Made by a program: the position numbers and the translations under genes. Below, one piece after another: positions 1 through 8,031 of a stretch of 64,000 nt of DNA (positions are counted from its first letter, which is position 1; each line of letters begins with the position of its first letter). The DNA is from Acidocella sp. 20-57-95 (GTDB lineage Bacteria; Pseudomonadota; Alphaproteobacteria; Acetobacterales; Acetobacteraceae): the NCBI GenBank assembly GCA_002255575.1, contig NCAT01000013.1:62001-126000 (forward strand), read 5' to 3'. Under the pieces are notes generated by a model. It ran no database searches, was not told the origin of the DNA, and saw only the letters and a list, made by a program, of their open reading frames with translations.

Positions 1-1
1 T

Positions 2-1300
2 CCCGCGATTATGATTACGCATCAGGAATATTCATCGGGCGATCCTGCGATTGCATTGGCGATGATGGCGCAGAACCAGCCGAAGTTTCGGAAGAAAAAT
101 CAGGAATATTTGCGCACCAAATATCCGCGCCACCCGGATTTGTTGGCCAATGCGCGCTCGCCGAAAACTGGCGGCTACCGGATATTATTGATCGAGGACC
201 GGATTCCGCTGCGGGCCTTGGGGTCGGGGTTTACCCGCTCGAATGACATTATCCGCACCATGGCCGAGCTTGGGCACCAAGTGACAGTGTTCCCGATTTA
301 TCAGCCGATCGAGACGATGTTGAATATATATCGGGAATTTCCTGATACGGTCGAGATTATTCACGACCGCGAGCTGAAGGACCTGGCCGCGTTCCTCAAG
401 CAGCGCAGTGGCTATTTTGACGTGCTATGGATCGCCCGGACCCATAATGCCGAGCGGCTATTGGATATATTGATGGCGGCATCAGCGCATTTGCCGATTA
501 ACCGGATTGTGCTGGATACTGAAGCGGTGGCGGCGGCCAGGCTGGCGGAGCGCGATGCCATATTGGGGAACACCCCGGCATCGAGCTTGGAGAAGGCGGT
601 GCAGAAGGAGCTTGCCAGCGCCTATTTCTGCCAGAAGATCATTGCGGTAAACCAGATGGATGCTGATATCATCAAGCAATCCGGCTTTGAGGATGTTAGC
701 ATTCTGGGCCATGTGCGTCCCCTCACCCCGACGCCAAAGCCGTTTGATGAGCGTCATGGGATGTTGTTCGTGGGGGCGATCCACGACCAGGAGTCGCCAA
801 ACCTGGATGGTTTGGAATGGTTCGTCAGCGAGGTTTTGCCGCTATTGCACGGGCAGTTGCCCGATGATGTGAGCTTCACCATCGCCGGCTATGTGAACCG
901 GCGGATTGATTTGAGCGGCTTTGGCAAAGCCCGGCGGGTCAGGCTGCGCGGGCCGGTGGATGACCTAACGCCGCTTTACAATAATCACCGGATTTTTGTG
1001 GCCCCGACGCGCTTTGCCGGTGGTATTCCGTTTAAATTACACGAGGCGGCGTCTCATGGTTTGCCGATTGTGGCAGCTACCTTGCTATGCCGGCAGGTGG
1101 GCTGGCGCGGTGATGTGGAGCTGCTATCGGGCAATGTGCGGGATCCCGCGCAATTTGCGACGCAGATTATGAAGCTCTACACCGACAAGGTGATGTGGGA
1201 GCAGATGCGCGCCAATGCGCTAGCCAGGTTGGCGCAGGAAAACAGCCCGGAATTTTACCGCAACGCGGTGAGCGGTATTTTAACCGAAATTTGCAGCTAG
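2..1300 (+). CDS. Glycosyltransferase, GT4-like, 3' end of a longer gene
   Basis: The frame is open to the window edge, so the gene is probably truncated here; the first ATG is at 11 but no ribosome-binding site can be seen in the ten bases before it. The visible 430 residues hold a GT-B fold glycosyltransferase: a first Rossmann half beginning near residue 55 (YRILLIEDRIPLRALGSGF) and a second half with the typical nucleotide-sugar region (FVGAIHDQESPNLDGLEWF, later FAGGIPFKLHEAASHGLPIV). The stretch before the first half (DPAIALAMMAQNQPKFRKKN) looks like a linker following another glycosyltransferase domain, as in large fused GT2-GT4 proteins. It would transfer a sugar to a cell-surface glycan; donor and acceptor cannot be told. 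Confidence 0.75.
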   Translation, partial: PAIMITHQEYSSGDPAIALAMMAQNQPKFRKKNQEYLRTKYPRHPDLLANARSPKTGGYRILLIEDRIPLRALGSGFTRSNDIIRTMAELGHQVTVFPIYQPIETMLNIYREFPDTVEIIHDRELKDLAAFLKQRSGYFDVLWIARTHNAERLLDILMAASAHLPINRIVLDTEAVAAARLAERDAILGNTPASSLEKAVQKELASAYFCQKIIAVNQMDADIIKQSGFEDVSILGHVRPLTPTPKPFDERHGMLFVGAIHDQESPNLDGLEWFVSEVLPLLHGQLPDDVSFTIAGYVNRRIDLSGFGKARRVRLRGPVDDLTPLYNNHRIFVAPTRFAGGIPFKLHEAASHGLPIVAATLLCRQVGWRGDVELLSGNVRDPAQFATQIMKLYTDKVMWEQMRANALARLAQENSPEFYRNAVSGILTEICS

Positions 1301-1315
1301 GTATTCCGGCCTAGC
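1296..1315. terminator. Short hairpin between convergent genes
   Basis: GCTAGG and CCTAGC form a 6-bp stem around an 8-base loop, covering the stop codons of the converging glycosyltransferase and lipoprotein genes. There is no clear T-run, so a bidirectional terminator role is only inferred. Confidence 0.3.
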
Positions 1316-1802
1316 GTTGGAACGAGACCAGGACTTGGTAATTAAGGTTCGAGGGGTCGTTCGGGAATTGCAGCTCGATTGATTTGCTGACTGCGCTGGC
1401 GGTGCTGGCATTGCCGTCAAACTTCAGGGTGATGCTGTATGGCTGCTTGGAGATAATTTTATCGCCCTGGGTAATGGCGACAAAATAGGGCAGAGATACC
1501 GGCCTGCCATGGTCAGCCGGGCCGTTGCTGGCTGAGAAGCCGACTTTGAAGTTGAGGCGTAGCGGCGCATGGTCGCCCTTTACGTCGCAATCGCCAGCCA
1601 CGCCGGTGATGCTGGCGGTGGTGATCTGGGCGGCCACGTCATTACGGCCGGGTAAGTATTGGGTAAGGCTGTTGCCCTGCTCAAGCACTGCCACGCTGGG
1701 GCAGTAGACCGGCTTGGTTTTGGTTGCCGGGTTAGAGGCGCCACCGCAGGCGGCGAGGGCGAGGAGCGGGGCGGCGGCGAGCAAGGGGGCGAAATGTTTC
1801 AT
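1311..1802 (-). CDS. Putative outer-membrane or periplasmic lipoprotein, function unknown
   Basis: The protein begins MKHFAPLLAAAPLLALAACG, a lipoprotein signal with lipobox LAAC. I place the start at 1802 because a GGGAGG box lies just upstream; an ATG 12 codons earlier lacks such a box. The mature part (about 140 residues) is rich in polar beta-type sequence and has two further cysteines (YCPSVAVLEQG and GDCDVKGD) that could form a disulfide. I do not recognise the family with certainty. It diverges from thrB, with 44 bases between the starts. Confidence 0.75.
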   Translation of the reverse strand: MKHFAPLLAAAPLLALAACGGASNPATKTKPVYCPSVAVLEQGNSLTQYLPGRNDVAAQITTASITGVAGDCDVKGDHAPLRLNFKVGFSASNGPADHGRPVSLPYFVAITQGDKIISKQPYSITLKFDGNASTASAVSKSIELQFPNDPSNLNYQVLVSFQR

Positions 1803-1846
1803 GGTGCCTCCCTTGCCAGAATTTTTGCCAAAGGTCATCTACCCCC

Positions 1847-2806
1847 ATGGCAGTTTATACCGAAGTGACCGATGAGGCCTTGGCCGCGTTTCTGAACCTG
1901 TATGATATCGGGGGAATGGTGGCGTTCCGCGGCATTGCCGAGGGGGTGGAGAACAGCAATTATGCGCTGAAAACCACCACCGGGGATTATATTCTCACGC
2001 TTTATGAGAAGCGGGTGAACACCGACGAATTGCCGTGGTTTTTGGGGCTTATGGAGCATTTGGCAGCCCATGGGCTGAATTGCCCGTTGCCGGTGCGCGG
2101 GCGCGACGGCGGTAATTTGAAGCCGCTGGCTGGGCGGGTGGCTGCCATTACCACGTTTTTGCCGGGCGTGTGGCCACGGCGCGTGTTGGTTGAGCATTGC
2201 GAGCCTCTGGGGGCGGCGTTGGCGAAACTGCACCTGGCAGGCGCTGGGTTCGCACCGACCCGGGCGAATGCGCTGGGGCCGCTTGGCTGGGCGCCGCTTT
2301 TGGAAAAATCTCTGCCGCGCGCTGATGAGGTGATGGTGGGGCTGGGGGGCGAACTTCGCGCGGCGTTGCAGGCCATTCTGGCGGCGTGGCCGCAGGGGCT
2401 GCCGGTTGGGCATATCCATGCCGATTTGTTCCCGGACAATGTGTTTTTTCTGGATGGCAAGCTTTCCGGCCTGATCGATTTTTATTTCGCCGCCACCGAT
2501 ATTTACGCCTACGATGTGGCGGTGTGTTTGAATGCCTGGTGCTTTGAACGGGATTTCAGTTTTAACGTGACAAAAAGCCAAGCGCTGCTGCGGGGTTATT
2601 TGAGCCACCGGGATTTGAATGCGGCAGAACGCGCGGCACTGCCGGTGCTGGCGCAAGGGGCAGCAATGCGGTTTGTGCTCACCCGGCTGTATGATTGGCT
2701 GAACACGCCAGCGGGTGCGCTGGTGACGCCGAAAGACCCGATGGATTATGTGCGGCGGCTGCGGTTCCATTTGCAGGCAAAATCTGAGGCTGCTTATGGG
2801 CTCTGA
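1847..2806 (+). CDS. thrB: Homoserine kinase, aminoglycoside-phosphotransferase type
   Basis: It phosphorylates homoserine to O-phosphohomoserine, the step before threonine synthase. At 319 residues it matches the ThrB form of Pseudomonas and alphaproteobacteria, which belongs to the APH/choline-kinase fold and not the GHMP kinases. Visible hallmarks are the N-terminal MAVYTEVTDEALAAFLNLYD, the nucleotide-binding region GVENSNYALKTTTGDYILTL, and the catalytic loop GHIHADLFPDNVFF followed by GLIDFYFA, which carries the metal-binding Asp. The gene overlaps rnhA by 11 bases, a pairing often seen in alphaproteobacteria. Confidence 0.93.
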   Translation: MAVYTEVTDEALAAFLNLYDIGGMVAFRGIAEGVENSNYALKTTTGDYILTLYEKRVNTDELPWFLGLMEHLAAHGLNCPLPVRGRDGGNLKPLAGRVAAITTFLPGVWPRRVLVEHCEPLGAALAKLHLAGAGFAPTRANALGPLGWAPLLEKSLPRADEVMVGLGGELRAALQAILAAWPQGLPVGHIHADLFPDNVFFLDGKLSGLIDFYFAATDIYAYDVAVCLNAWCFERDFSFNVTKSQALLRGYLSHRDLNAAERAALPVLAQGAAMRFVLTRLYDWLNTPAGALVTPKDPMDYVRRLRFHLQAKSEAAYGL

Positions 2807-3239
2807 GGAATTTGTAGAAATCTGGACTGATGGGGGCTGCAAACCGAACCCGGGGCCGGGCGGTTGGGCGGCGATATTGTGCTTCAAAGGCACGGTGCGC
2901 GAGCTTTCCGGCGCCGAGGCTGAGACCACCAATAACCGGATGGAATTAACGGCGGCGGCGGCGGCGTTGGAGGCGTTGAAGCGGCCCTGCAAGGTGATTT
3001 TGAACACTGACAGTGAGTATTTGAAAAACGGCATCACGCGCTGGCACACAGGTTGGGTGCGCAAGAACTGGCGTAATGCCGCTGGCGACCCCGTGAAAAA
3101 TATGGATTTATGGCGGCGGATATTGGACGCGGCCAAAACGCATGAGATTGATTGGCGTTGGGTGAAAGGCCATTCCGGCAACCCGATGAATGACAGGGCG
3201 GATGAATTAGCCACAGCGGCGCGGGAAGGATTGGGGTGA
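2796..3239 (+). CDS. rnhA: Ribonuclease HI
   Basis: It degrades the RNA strand of RNA-DNA hybrids during replication. The 147-residue product has the four active-site acidic residues in their motifs: WTDGGCKPNPGPGGW (Asp), NNRMELTAA (Glu), NTDSEYLKNGI (Asp) and GHSGNPMNDRADELA (His and Asp). The ATG at 2796, inside the end of thrB, gives the usual length; the longer reading from 2748 adds residues foreign to the family. The overlap suggests translational coupling to thrB. Confidence 0.95.
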   Translation: MGSEEFVEIWTDGGCKPNPGPGGWAAILCFKGTVRELSGAEAETTNNRMELTAAAAALEALKRPCKVILNTDSEYLKNGITRWHTGWVRKNWRNAAGDPVKNMDLWRRILDAAKTHEIDWRWVKGHSGNPMNDRADELATAAREGLG

Positions 3240-3274
3240 AAATATGCTTGCCAGGGCGCGGCTTGACCAAGCCA

Positions 3275-3290
3275 CCCACGCCGCCGTGGG
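3275..3290 (+). terminator. Probable rnhA terminator hairpin
   Basis: CCCACG and CGTGGG form a 6-bp GC stem with a 4-base loop, about 35 bases after the rnhA stop, and a short T-rich stretch follows (GTGTTTTGTG). The rest of 3240-3372 shows no gene. Confidence 0.4.
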
Positions 3291-3372
3291 GACAGTGTTT
3301 TGTGTTGGTGAGGGGCGAGTATATTCTGAAGTAGAGATCGCTAATTTTGTAACAGAACCGCGGGCCTTTAAT

Positions 3373-3636
3373 TTACCGGGCCTGCTTGCGCTGGCTATAA
3401 TAAAAACTTGCGGCCAATAGAAAGAACGCAGCGCCTGCGCCGATCAAACCATACAAAAGGTTCTGTTCGCCGGGCGTTAGATATACGACTGATCCGTGCG
3501 TGCTCAATGGCAGCACCCGACCACTTATATTATCCGGCGCGTGCGGTTCGTGCGCGTTGAAATAAGTCCAGGCATAAAATGATCGGCCCCAAAACCCTAA
3601 GGCCAATATGCCTGAGATAATCTTTAACGGCTTCAT
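3373..3636 (-). CDS. Small membrane protein, unknown function
   Basis: The 87-residue product has two hydrophobic segments, one at the N terminus (LKIISGILALGFWGRSFYAW) and one near the C terminus (LLYGLIGAGAAFFLLAASFY), with a polar loop of about 40 residues between them. The tail is basic (SQRKQAR). I prefer the ATG at 3636, with AAGG 10 bases upstream; an ATG at 3645 is too close to that box. I recognise no family. It stands alone between rnhA and cca. Confidence 0.55.
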   Translation of the reverse strand: MKPLKIISGILALGFWGRSFYAWTYFNAHEPHAPDNISGRVLPLSTHGSVVYLTPGEQNLLYGLIGAGAAFFLLAASFYYSQRKQAR

Positions 3637-3834
3637 TTGCTGCATACCTTGGTTTGAGATGCACGAACGCTCCCGAATGCCTAGGGCGGGTTACATTACC
3701 CACGCCGGAAACGCGGCTGACAGATACACGATATTCAGTTTTGCATCAAATTCGGCAAGCAAATAGCCTCAAAATTGAGCGCGGCCGGACGTGGCTCTCT
3801 TCGGTTGCAGCCCGGTTGTCCTCACCCTCAAGCC

Positions 3835-4974
3835 TTACTTTATGATCGTCAGCAGCGCCTGGGCGCGGCAGTCTTCGCGGGTGGCGGTGCAGCCGTTCTC
3901 CATCCACCAGCGCCGCACGGCCGCGAGGATTTTGCCGATGCGCGGCCCTTGCGGGATGCCAAGTTCGGTGAGGTCGCGGCCCTGTAACGGGAATACCGGG
4001 CGCGGCGTTGCGGCGAGGCGGGTACGCAGGCTTTCCCAGTTTTCGACAAACCAGGTGCGGGCGATCAAGGTTGGCGCGTCATCATTGGCCAAAGCGCGGC
4101 GCAAATCAGCATCAGTGGCGGTTGGGTGCAGTGTGTTGGGAATTTGCAGGCGTTGTAAAATTTCCGCTTCTTCGTTGCTGAGTTTCAACTGTGCGGCGGT
4201 GGTTTTGATCTCACCAGCCAGTAAGGCTGCTGCCCGCAGCATTATATCCAACGGCGCGCCGCGCGCGATCAGCGCCGCCAGACGGTCAATATCAAACCCC
4301 TCTGGCAGTACGCGTTCCAATACGCCGGTGGTTTGCATAAGCTGCAGTGCGGTGACCGGCTGGGCTGCTGCCAGAATCCGCTTTAATTCGCTCCACACAC
4401 GCTCGGCTGAGAGCAGCAAAACGCCGTCGCGTAATTCTTCAATTGCATCCACAGCCTCGGTATCCGGGGCGCCGACAGCATAACGCGCAAAGAAACGAAA
4501 GAAGCGCATGATACGCAAATAATCTTCGGCAATGCGGGTTTTGGCATCGCCGACAAACCTGACCACGCCCGCGCGCAGATCCGTCACGCCGCCAAAATAA
4601 TCAAACAACCGGCCGTTCCGGTCCATCGACATCGCGTTGATGGTAAAATCGCGCCGGCTGGCATCCTCCTGCCAGTCATCAGTGAAGGCCACCAGCGCGT
4701 GCCGGCCATCGGTTTTTACATCGCGCCGCAAGGTGGTGATTTCAAAATGCTGGTCCGCCACCAGTGCCGTGACCGTGCCATGCGCAATGCCGGTGGGGAT
4801 GGATTTAATCCGCGCTGTGGTCAGCCGTGCCATCACCTCATCCGGGCTTAATGGCGCGGCGAGATCGACATCCGCCAGCTTCTTGCCTGCCAACGTGTCG
4901 CGCACCGCACCGCCCACCACCCGTGCCTCTGGCAGCGCTGCCCACAAAACCTCCAGGCTGGGAAACAAAATCAT
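3835..4974 (-). CDS. cca: CCA-adding enzyme / poly(A) polymerase family nucleotidyltransferase
   Basis: It adds or repairs the 3' CCA of tRNAs. The N-terminal nucleotidyltransferase head is clear: VVGGAVRDTLAGKKLADVDLA, with the catalytic Asp pair, then DASRRDFTINAMSMD and DYLRIMRFFRFFARY, the class II NTase motifs. A helical RNA-binding body follows. Starting at 4974 gives 379 residues, typical of the short alphaproteobacterial form without an HD phosphohydrolase domain. The start overlaps the stop of the upstream Nudix gene by ATGA, so the two are translationally coupled. The annotated tRNA-Gln in this window already encodes its CCA, so here the enzyme would serve mainly in repair. Confidence 0.93.
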   Translation of the reverse strand: MILFPSLEVLWAALPEARVVGGAVRDTLAGKKLADVDLAAPLSPDEVMARLTTARIKSIPTGIAHGTVTALVADQHFEITTLRRDVKTDGRHALVAFTDDWQEDASRRDFTINAMSMDRNGRLFDYFGGVTDLRAGVVRFVGDAKTRIAEDYLRIMRFFRFFARYAVGAPDTEAVDAIEELRDGVLLLSAERVWSELKRILAAAQPVTALQLMQTTGVLERVLPEGFDIDRLAALIARGAPLDIMLRAAALLAGEIKTTAAQLKLSNEEAEILQRLQIPNTLHPTATDADLRRALANDDAPTLIARTWFVENWESLRTRLAATPRPVFPLQGRDLTELGIPQGPRIGKILAAVRRWWMENGCTATREDCRAQALLTIIK

Positions 4975-5525
4975 GCAGCCCCCCGCAACTGCCGCGCCAG
5001 ATTTACCAAAATTGTCGCGGTGGCACCCCAGATGAAATGCTCCGCGTGCGGCCATACCCAAAATGCCCGCACTTCCCCCCGGATTGTGGCGTGCCGCCGC
5101 TGCGGCGCCTGCGGGTCGAGCAAAATGTCAAACCCCAAACAAAAAATCTCCGCCACCTCACCGGCTGCCGGGTGAAACACCACGCCCGGCGAAACCAGCC
5201 CGACCACCGGGACAATATGAAACCCAGTGCCGGTAATATGGTCATCCATCCGCCCCAAAATCTCGACAGCCTTAGGCGGTAAGCCAACCTCCTCCCAAGC
5301 CTCCCGCAATGCGGCTGCTTCAGGCGAGGCATCAAATGTCTCAATCTTGCCGCCCGGAAATGCCACCTGCCCGGCATGGGCGGGTAAATTATTCGACCGC
5401 CGCGTCAGCCAAACCCCACGCCCCGGCTCCAACACCACCAGCACTGCCGAGCGCCGATGCTCCGCCACCGCCAACGGTGCGTGAACCAGCGTGCTTAGTT
5501 TCGACCGGAGTTCCGCGGCGGTCAT
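4971..5525 (-). CDS. Nudix hydrolase, CoA pyrophosphatase type (NudL-like)
   Basis: It should cleave the diphosphate of CoA or its derivatives. The UPF0035 signature WLTRRSNNLPAHAGQVAFPG leads straight into the Nudix box (GGKIE...ALREAWEEVGL), the arrangement of NudL/CoAse enzymes. Length is 184 residues from the ATG at 5525; a TTG four codons earlier (5537) is the alternative and neither has a strong ribosome-binding site. It is the middle gene of a minus-strand set DUF1285-Nudix-cca and is coupled to cca by a 4-base overlap. That conserved set suggests housekeeping, but no shared pathway is evident. Confidence 0.88.
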   Translation of the reverse strand: MTAAELRSKLSTLVHAPLAVAEHRRSAVLVVLEPGRGVWLTRRSNNLPAHAGQVAFPGGKIETFDASPEAAALREAWEEVGLPPKAVEILGRMDDHITGTGFHIVPVVGLVSPGVVFHPAAGEVAEIFCLGFDILLDPQAPQRRHATIRGEVRAFWVWPHAEHFIWGATATILVNLARQLRGAA

Positions 5526-5549
5526 GGGCTTAAGCAAGGCCCGCTGGCC

Positions 5550-6197
5550 TTACTTGCTCGCGCAGCCCGCCGGCAGATCTCCGAGTGAGAAAAAGGCGCC
5601 TTCGGACCATACGCCGAGGACTTTGCGGCCGCGCAAGATACCGGGCTCGGCGAGGGCGACGAGCTCGTAGTAGGTTGCGCGGTTGATGCGCGCTTCAATT
5701 GGGAATCGGCCTTGTCCATCACGGATGTGAAGATAGGGCGTAGGTTCGCAGGTGAGCAAATCATGCGCGATTCGGATCGGGTGGTCGGGTCCGGCGATGA
5801 TGCATTGGTCGGTATTGGTGCGAAAGCATAGCGACTGGCTGGGGCCGTGGCCGGTCCATTCGAGTTCGACGGCGAGGAAGGGCACGTCTTCCACTTCAAT
5901 AAAGCCACGTTCGGCGGGGGATTCCAGGAGGTATTTGCCGTGTTCGTCGCGCTTCAGGATGGTTGAGAACAGGCAGACCATCGGTTTGCGGGTGATTGGC
6001 GAGCCGCGATAGAGCCAGCTGCCGTCGCGTTTGATGAGGAAGGGCAGGTTGCCGCAATCAACCGGTGTCGATGTAGCAGGGCTGCGCGCGCCCTGCACGC
6101 ACGGCAACGCGTCGTTCGCCGGGGTTGGGCTCGTTGGGGTGGAAACGCGCGGCAAATCACTCAAAATTTGGCTTTTCCTTGCAGGCCGTGTTCTCAT
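5550..6197 (-). CDS. DUF1285 family protein
   Basis: From about residue 45 the sequence reads as the DUF1285 fold: LPFLIKRDGSWLYRGSPITR, then RGFIEVEDVPFLAVELEWTG and HPIRIAHD, ending in RINRATYYELVALAE. Members are cytoplasmic, small, and of unknown biochemical role. I start at the ATG at 6197 (215 residues); the open frame continues to 6302, but that would overlap moxR on the other strand. No strong ribosome-binding site is visible. It heads the minus-strand Nudix-cca group and diverges from moxR, so the roughly 85-base gap should hold both promoters. Confidence 0.82.
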   Translation of the reverse strand: MRTRPARKSQILSDLPRVSTPTSPTPANDALPCVQGARSPATSTPVDCGNLPFLIKRDGSWLYRGSPITRKPMVCLFSTILKRDEHGKYLLESPAERGFIEVEDVPFLAVELEWTGHGPSQSLCFRTNTDQCIIAGPDHPIRIAHDLLTCEPTPYLHIRDGQGRFPIEARINRATYYELVALAEPGILRGRKVLGVWSEGAFFSLGDLPAGCASK

Positions 6198-6283
6198 GAT
6201 AAGGTGATATAGGTAAGCAATCTGGGCAATCAAATGGATAGGGTCGTTTTGTAATGATGGATGGTGCCGCTGGAGAGCTGCAA

Positions 6284-7234
6284 ATGGTTGCGATGTCGTC
6301 ACGGCTGGCGTCGGTGCGGGCGGCAGTGGGCGATGTGATCATCGGGCAAGCGGCGGTGGTGGACCAGGCGCTGGTGGCCATATTGTCGGGCGGCCATGCG
6401 CTGCTGACCGGCGTGCCGGGCTTGGGCAAGACGCGGCTGGTGGAGACTTTGGGCGTGGTGCTGGGGTTGGGCGCCCGGCGGGTGCAGTTCACGCCAGATT
6501 TAATGCCGTCTGATATTCTGGGCAGTGAGGTGCTGGATGAGGGGCCGGAGGGGCGGCGGTTCCGGTTTATTCCGGGGCCGGTATTTACCGAATTGCTGAT
6601 GGCTGACGAGATTAACCGGGCCAGCCCACGCACCCAGTCAGCACTTTTGCAGGCGATGGCGGAAGGGGCGGTGGCGGTGGCGGGGGAGAACCGGGCGTTG
6701 CCGGTACCGTTTCATGTGCTGGCCACGCAAAACCCGATTGAGCAGGAAGGCACGTACCCGTTGCCGGAGGCGCAGTTGGACAGGTTTTTGCTGGATATTC
6801 GGATTGACTACCCGGCGGCGGCAGATGAGCGCGCGATGTTGCTGGCCACCACCGGCGTGCGGCAGGCCAAGCCCGCGCCGGTGCTGACCGCTTCGGACGT
6901 GATGGCAGCGCAGGCTTTGGTGCGGGCCATGCCGGTGGGAACCAAGGTGGTGGATGGTATTATGGCGCTGGTGCGCGGCGCCCGGCCGGAAAGCCCGGCT
7001 TGGGGTGAATTGCGCGGCCAGTTGGCGTGGGGGCCGGGGCCGCGGGCAGCGCAGGCTTTGATGTTGGGCGTCCGGGCGCAGGCGTTGCTGGATGGGCGGC
7101 TGGCGCCGAGTTTAGATGATGTGGCGGCGTTGGCCTTACCGGCGTTGCGGCACCGGATGGCGTTGAATTTTGCGGCCCAGAGCGAGGGTATCAAGCTCGA
7201 AGATATTATTGGCCGGTTGACGGCAGCGCTTTGA
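6284..7234 (+). CDS. MoxR family AAA+ ATPase
   Basis: MoxR ATPases act as chaperones that help assemble or activate protein complexes, usually with VWA-domain partners. Walker A is GVPGLGKTRL, Walker B is LLMADEINRASPRTQSALL, sensor 1 is FHVLATQNPIEQEGTYPLPE, and an arginine-rich DRFLLDI segment follows, as in the family. I choose the ATG at 6284, which has GGAGAG six bases upstream, over the ATG pair at 6254. The stop overlaps the TTG start of the DUF58 gene. It leads a four-gene coupled operon that matches the Bat/aerotolerance layout; its target complex is not identified. Confidence 0.9.
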   Translation: MVAMSSRLASVRAAVGDVIIGQAAVVDQALVAILSGGHALLTGVPGLGKTRLVETLGVVLGLGARRVQFTPDLMPSDILGSEVLDEGPEGRRFRFIPGPVFTELLMADEINRASPRTQSALLQAMAEGAVAVAGENRALPVPFHVLATQNPIEQEGTYPLPEAQLDRFLLDIRIDYPAAADERAMLLATTGVRQAKPAPVLTASDVMAAQALVRAMPVGTKVVDGIMALVRGARPESPAWGELRGQLAWGPGPRAAQALMLGVRAQALLDGRLAPSLDDVAALALPALRHRMALNFAAQSEGIKLEDIIGRLTAAL

Positions 7235-8031
7235 GCGAGGTTGCACAGGCGCGTGCGTTAGCGGCGGGGCTGCCAAGGCTATTGCTGGCAGCAGAGCGCC
7301 TGGCGCATGTGGTGGCGGCGGGTGTGCATGGGCGCAGGCGGGCTGGCGCTGGCGAGGCGTTCTGGCAGTTCCGGGATTTTCAGGAAGGCGATGAGGCGCG
7401 GCGGATCGATTGGCGGCGCAGTGCTTCAGGGAATCGCTTATTGTTGCGGGAGCGCGAAGCGCAGGTGCCGGCACTTTGTTTGGTGCGGCTGGACGATACG
7501 AAGTCGATGCGGTTTGCTTCCAAGGATGGCTTGCCAACCAAATGGGAGCGGGCGGCCTTGCTGTTGCTGGCATTGAGTTGTTTGTTGCTGGAAGCAGGCG
7601 AGCGGGTGGCGCTGGCGGGGGTGACCGCGCCGATGGCGGGGCGCGCGGGATTGCCGAAGCTCGCCCAGGCGCTGGCGGCAGGTGGCACGGCAAAGGCTGA
7701 ACCGAAGGCGCGCTGCGTGGTGTTCGGAGATTTCCTGGAGCCTGCGCCGGTGTTCGGGACCGCACCGGGGGGCGCGGTGATGCAGGTGCTGGACCCGGCA
7801 GAGTGTGATTTTCCTTACACGGGGCGGGTGGTGTTTGAAGGCTTTGGGGCGCCGGTGGAGGCTGCCCGCGCCGATGGCTGGGCGGCGGCGTATAAAGCGC
7901 GCTTGGCAGCCCAGAAGGCAGCGGTGGTGGCGGCCGCACAACGCAGTGGGCAGACGCCGTTATTTCACCGGACCGATGCGCCACCCGCCGTGGCGCTGGC
8001 GGCACTTTATCAGGCGTTGCGGCAAGTATGA
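7231..8031 (+). CDS. DUF58 domain protein, partner of MoxR
   Basis: The signature of DUF58 is visible near the N terminus: GAGEAFWQFRDFQEGDEARR then IDWRRSASGNRLLLRE. The rest resembles a degenerate VWA domain (LCLVRLDDTKSM). Such proteins form a functional pair with MoxR ATPases. The start is TTG in TTGA, overlapping the moxR stop, which implies coupling; the 3' end overlaps the next gene by 4 bases. Length is 266 residues, slightly short of the usual 290-430, and no membrane segment is present, whereas many relatives carry two. Confidence 0.88.
   Translation: MSEVAQARALAAGLPRLLLAAERLAHVVAAGVHGRRRAGAGEAFWQFRDFQEGDEARRIDWRRSASGNRLLLREREAQVPALCLVRLDDTKSMRFASKDGLPTKWERAALLLLALSCLLLEAGERVALAGVTAPMAGRAGLPKLAQALAAGGTAKAEPKARCVVFGDFLEPAPVFGTAPGGAVMQVLDPAECDFPYTGRVVFEGFGAPVEAARADGWAAAYKARLAAQKAAVVAAAQRSGQTPLFHRTDAPPAVALAALYQALRQV

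Noticed and set aside
1835..3214. 459-residue open frame on the minus strand opposite thrB and rnhA
   Set aside because: It lies antisense to two clearly recognised genes, is rich in Arg/Gln/Pro/His as shadow frames in GC-rich DNA are, and shows no domain.
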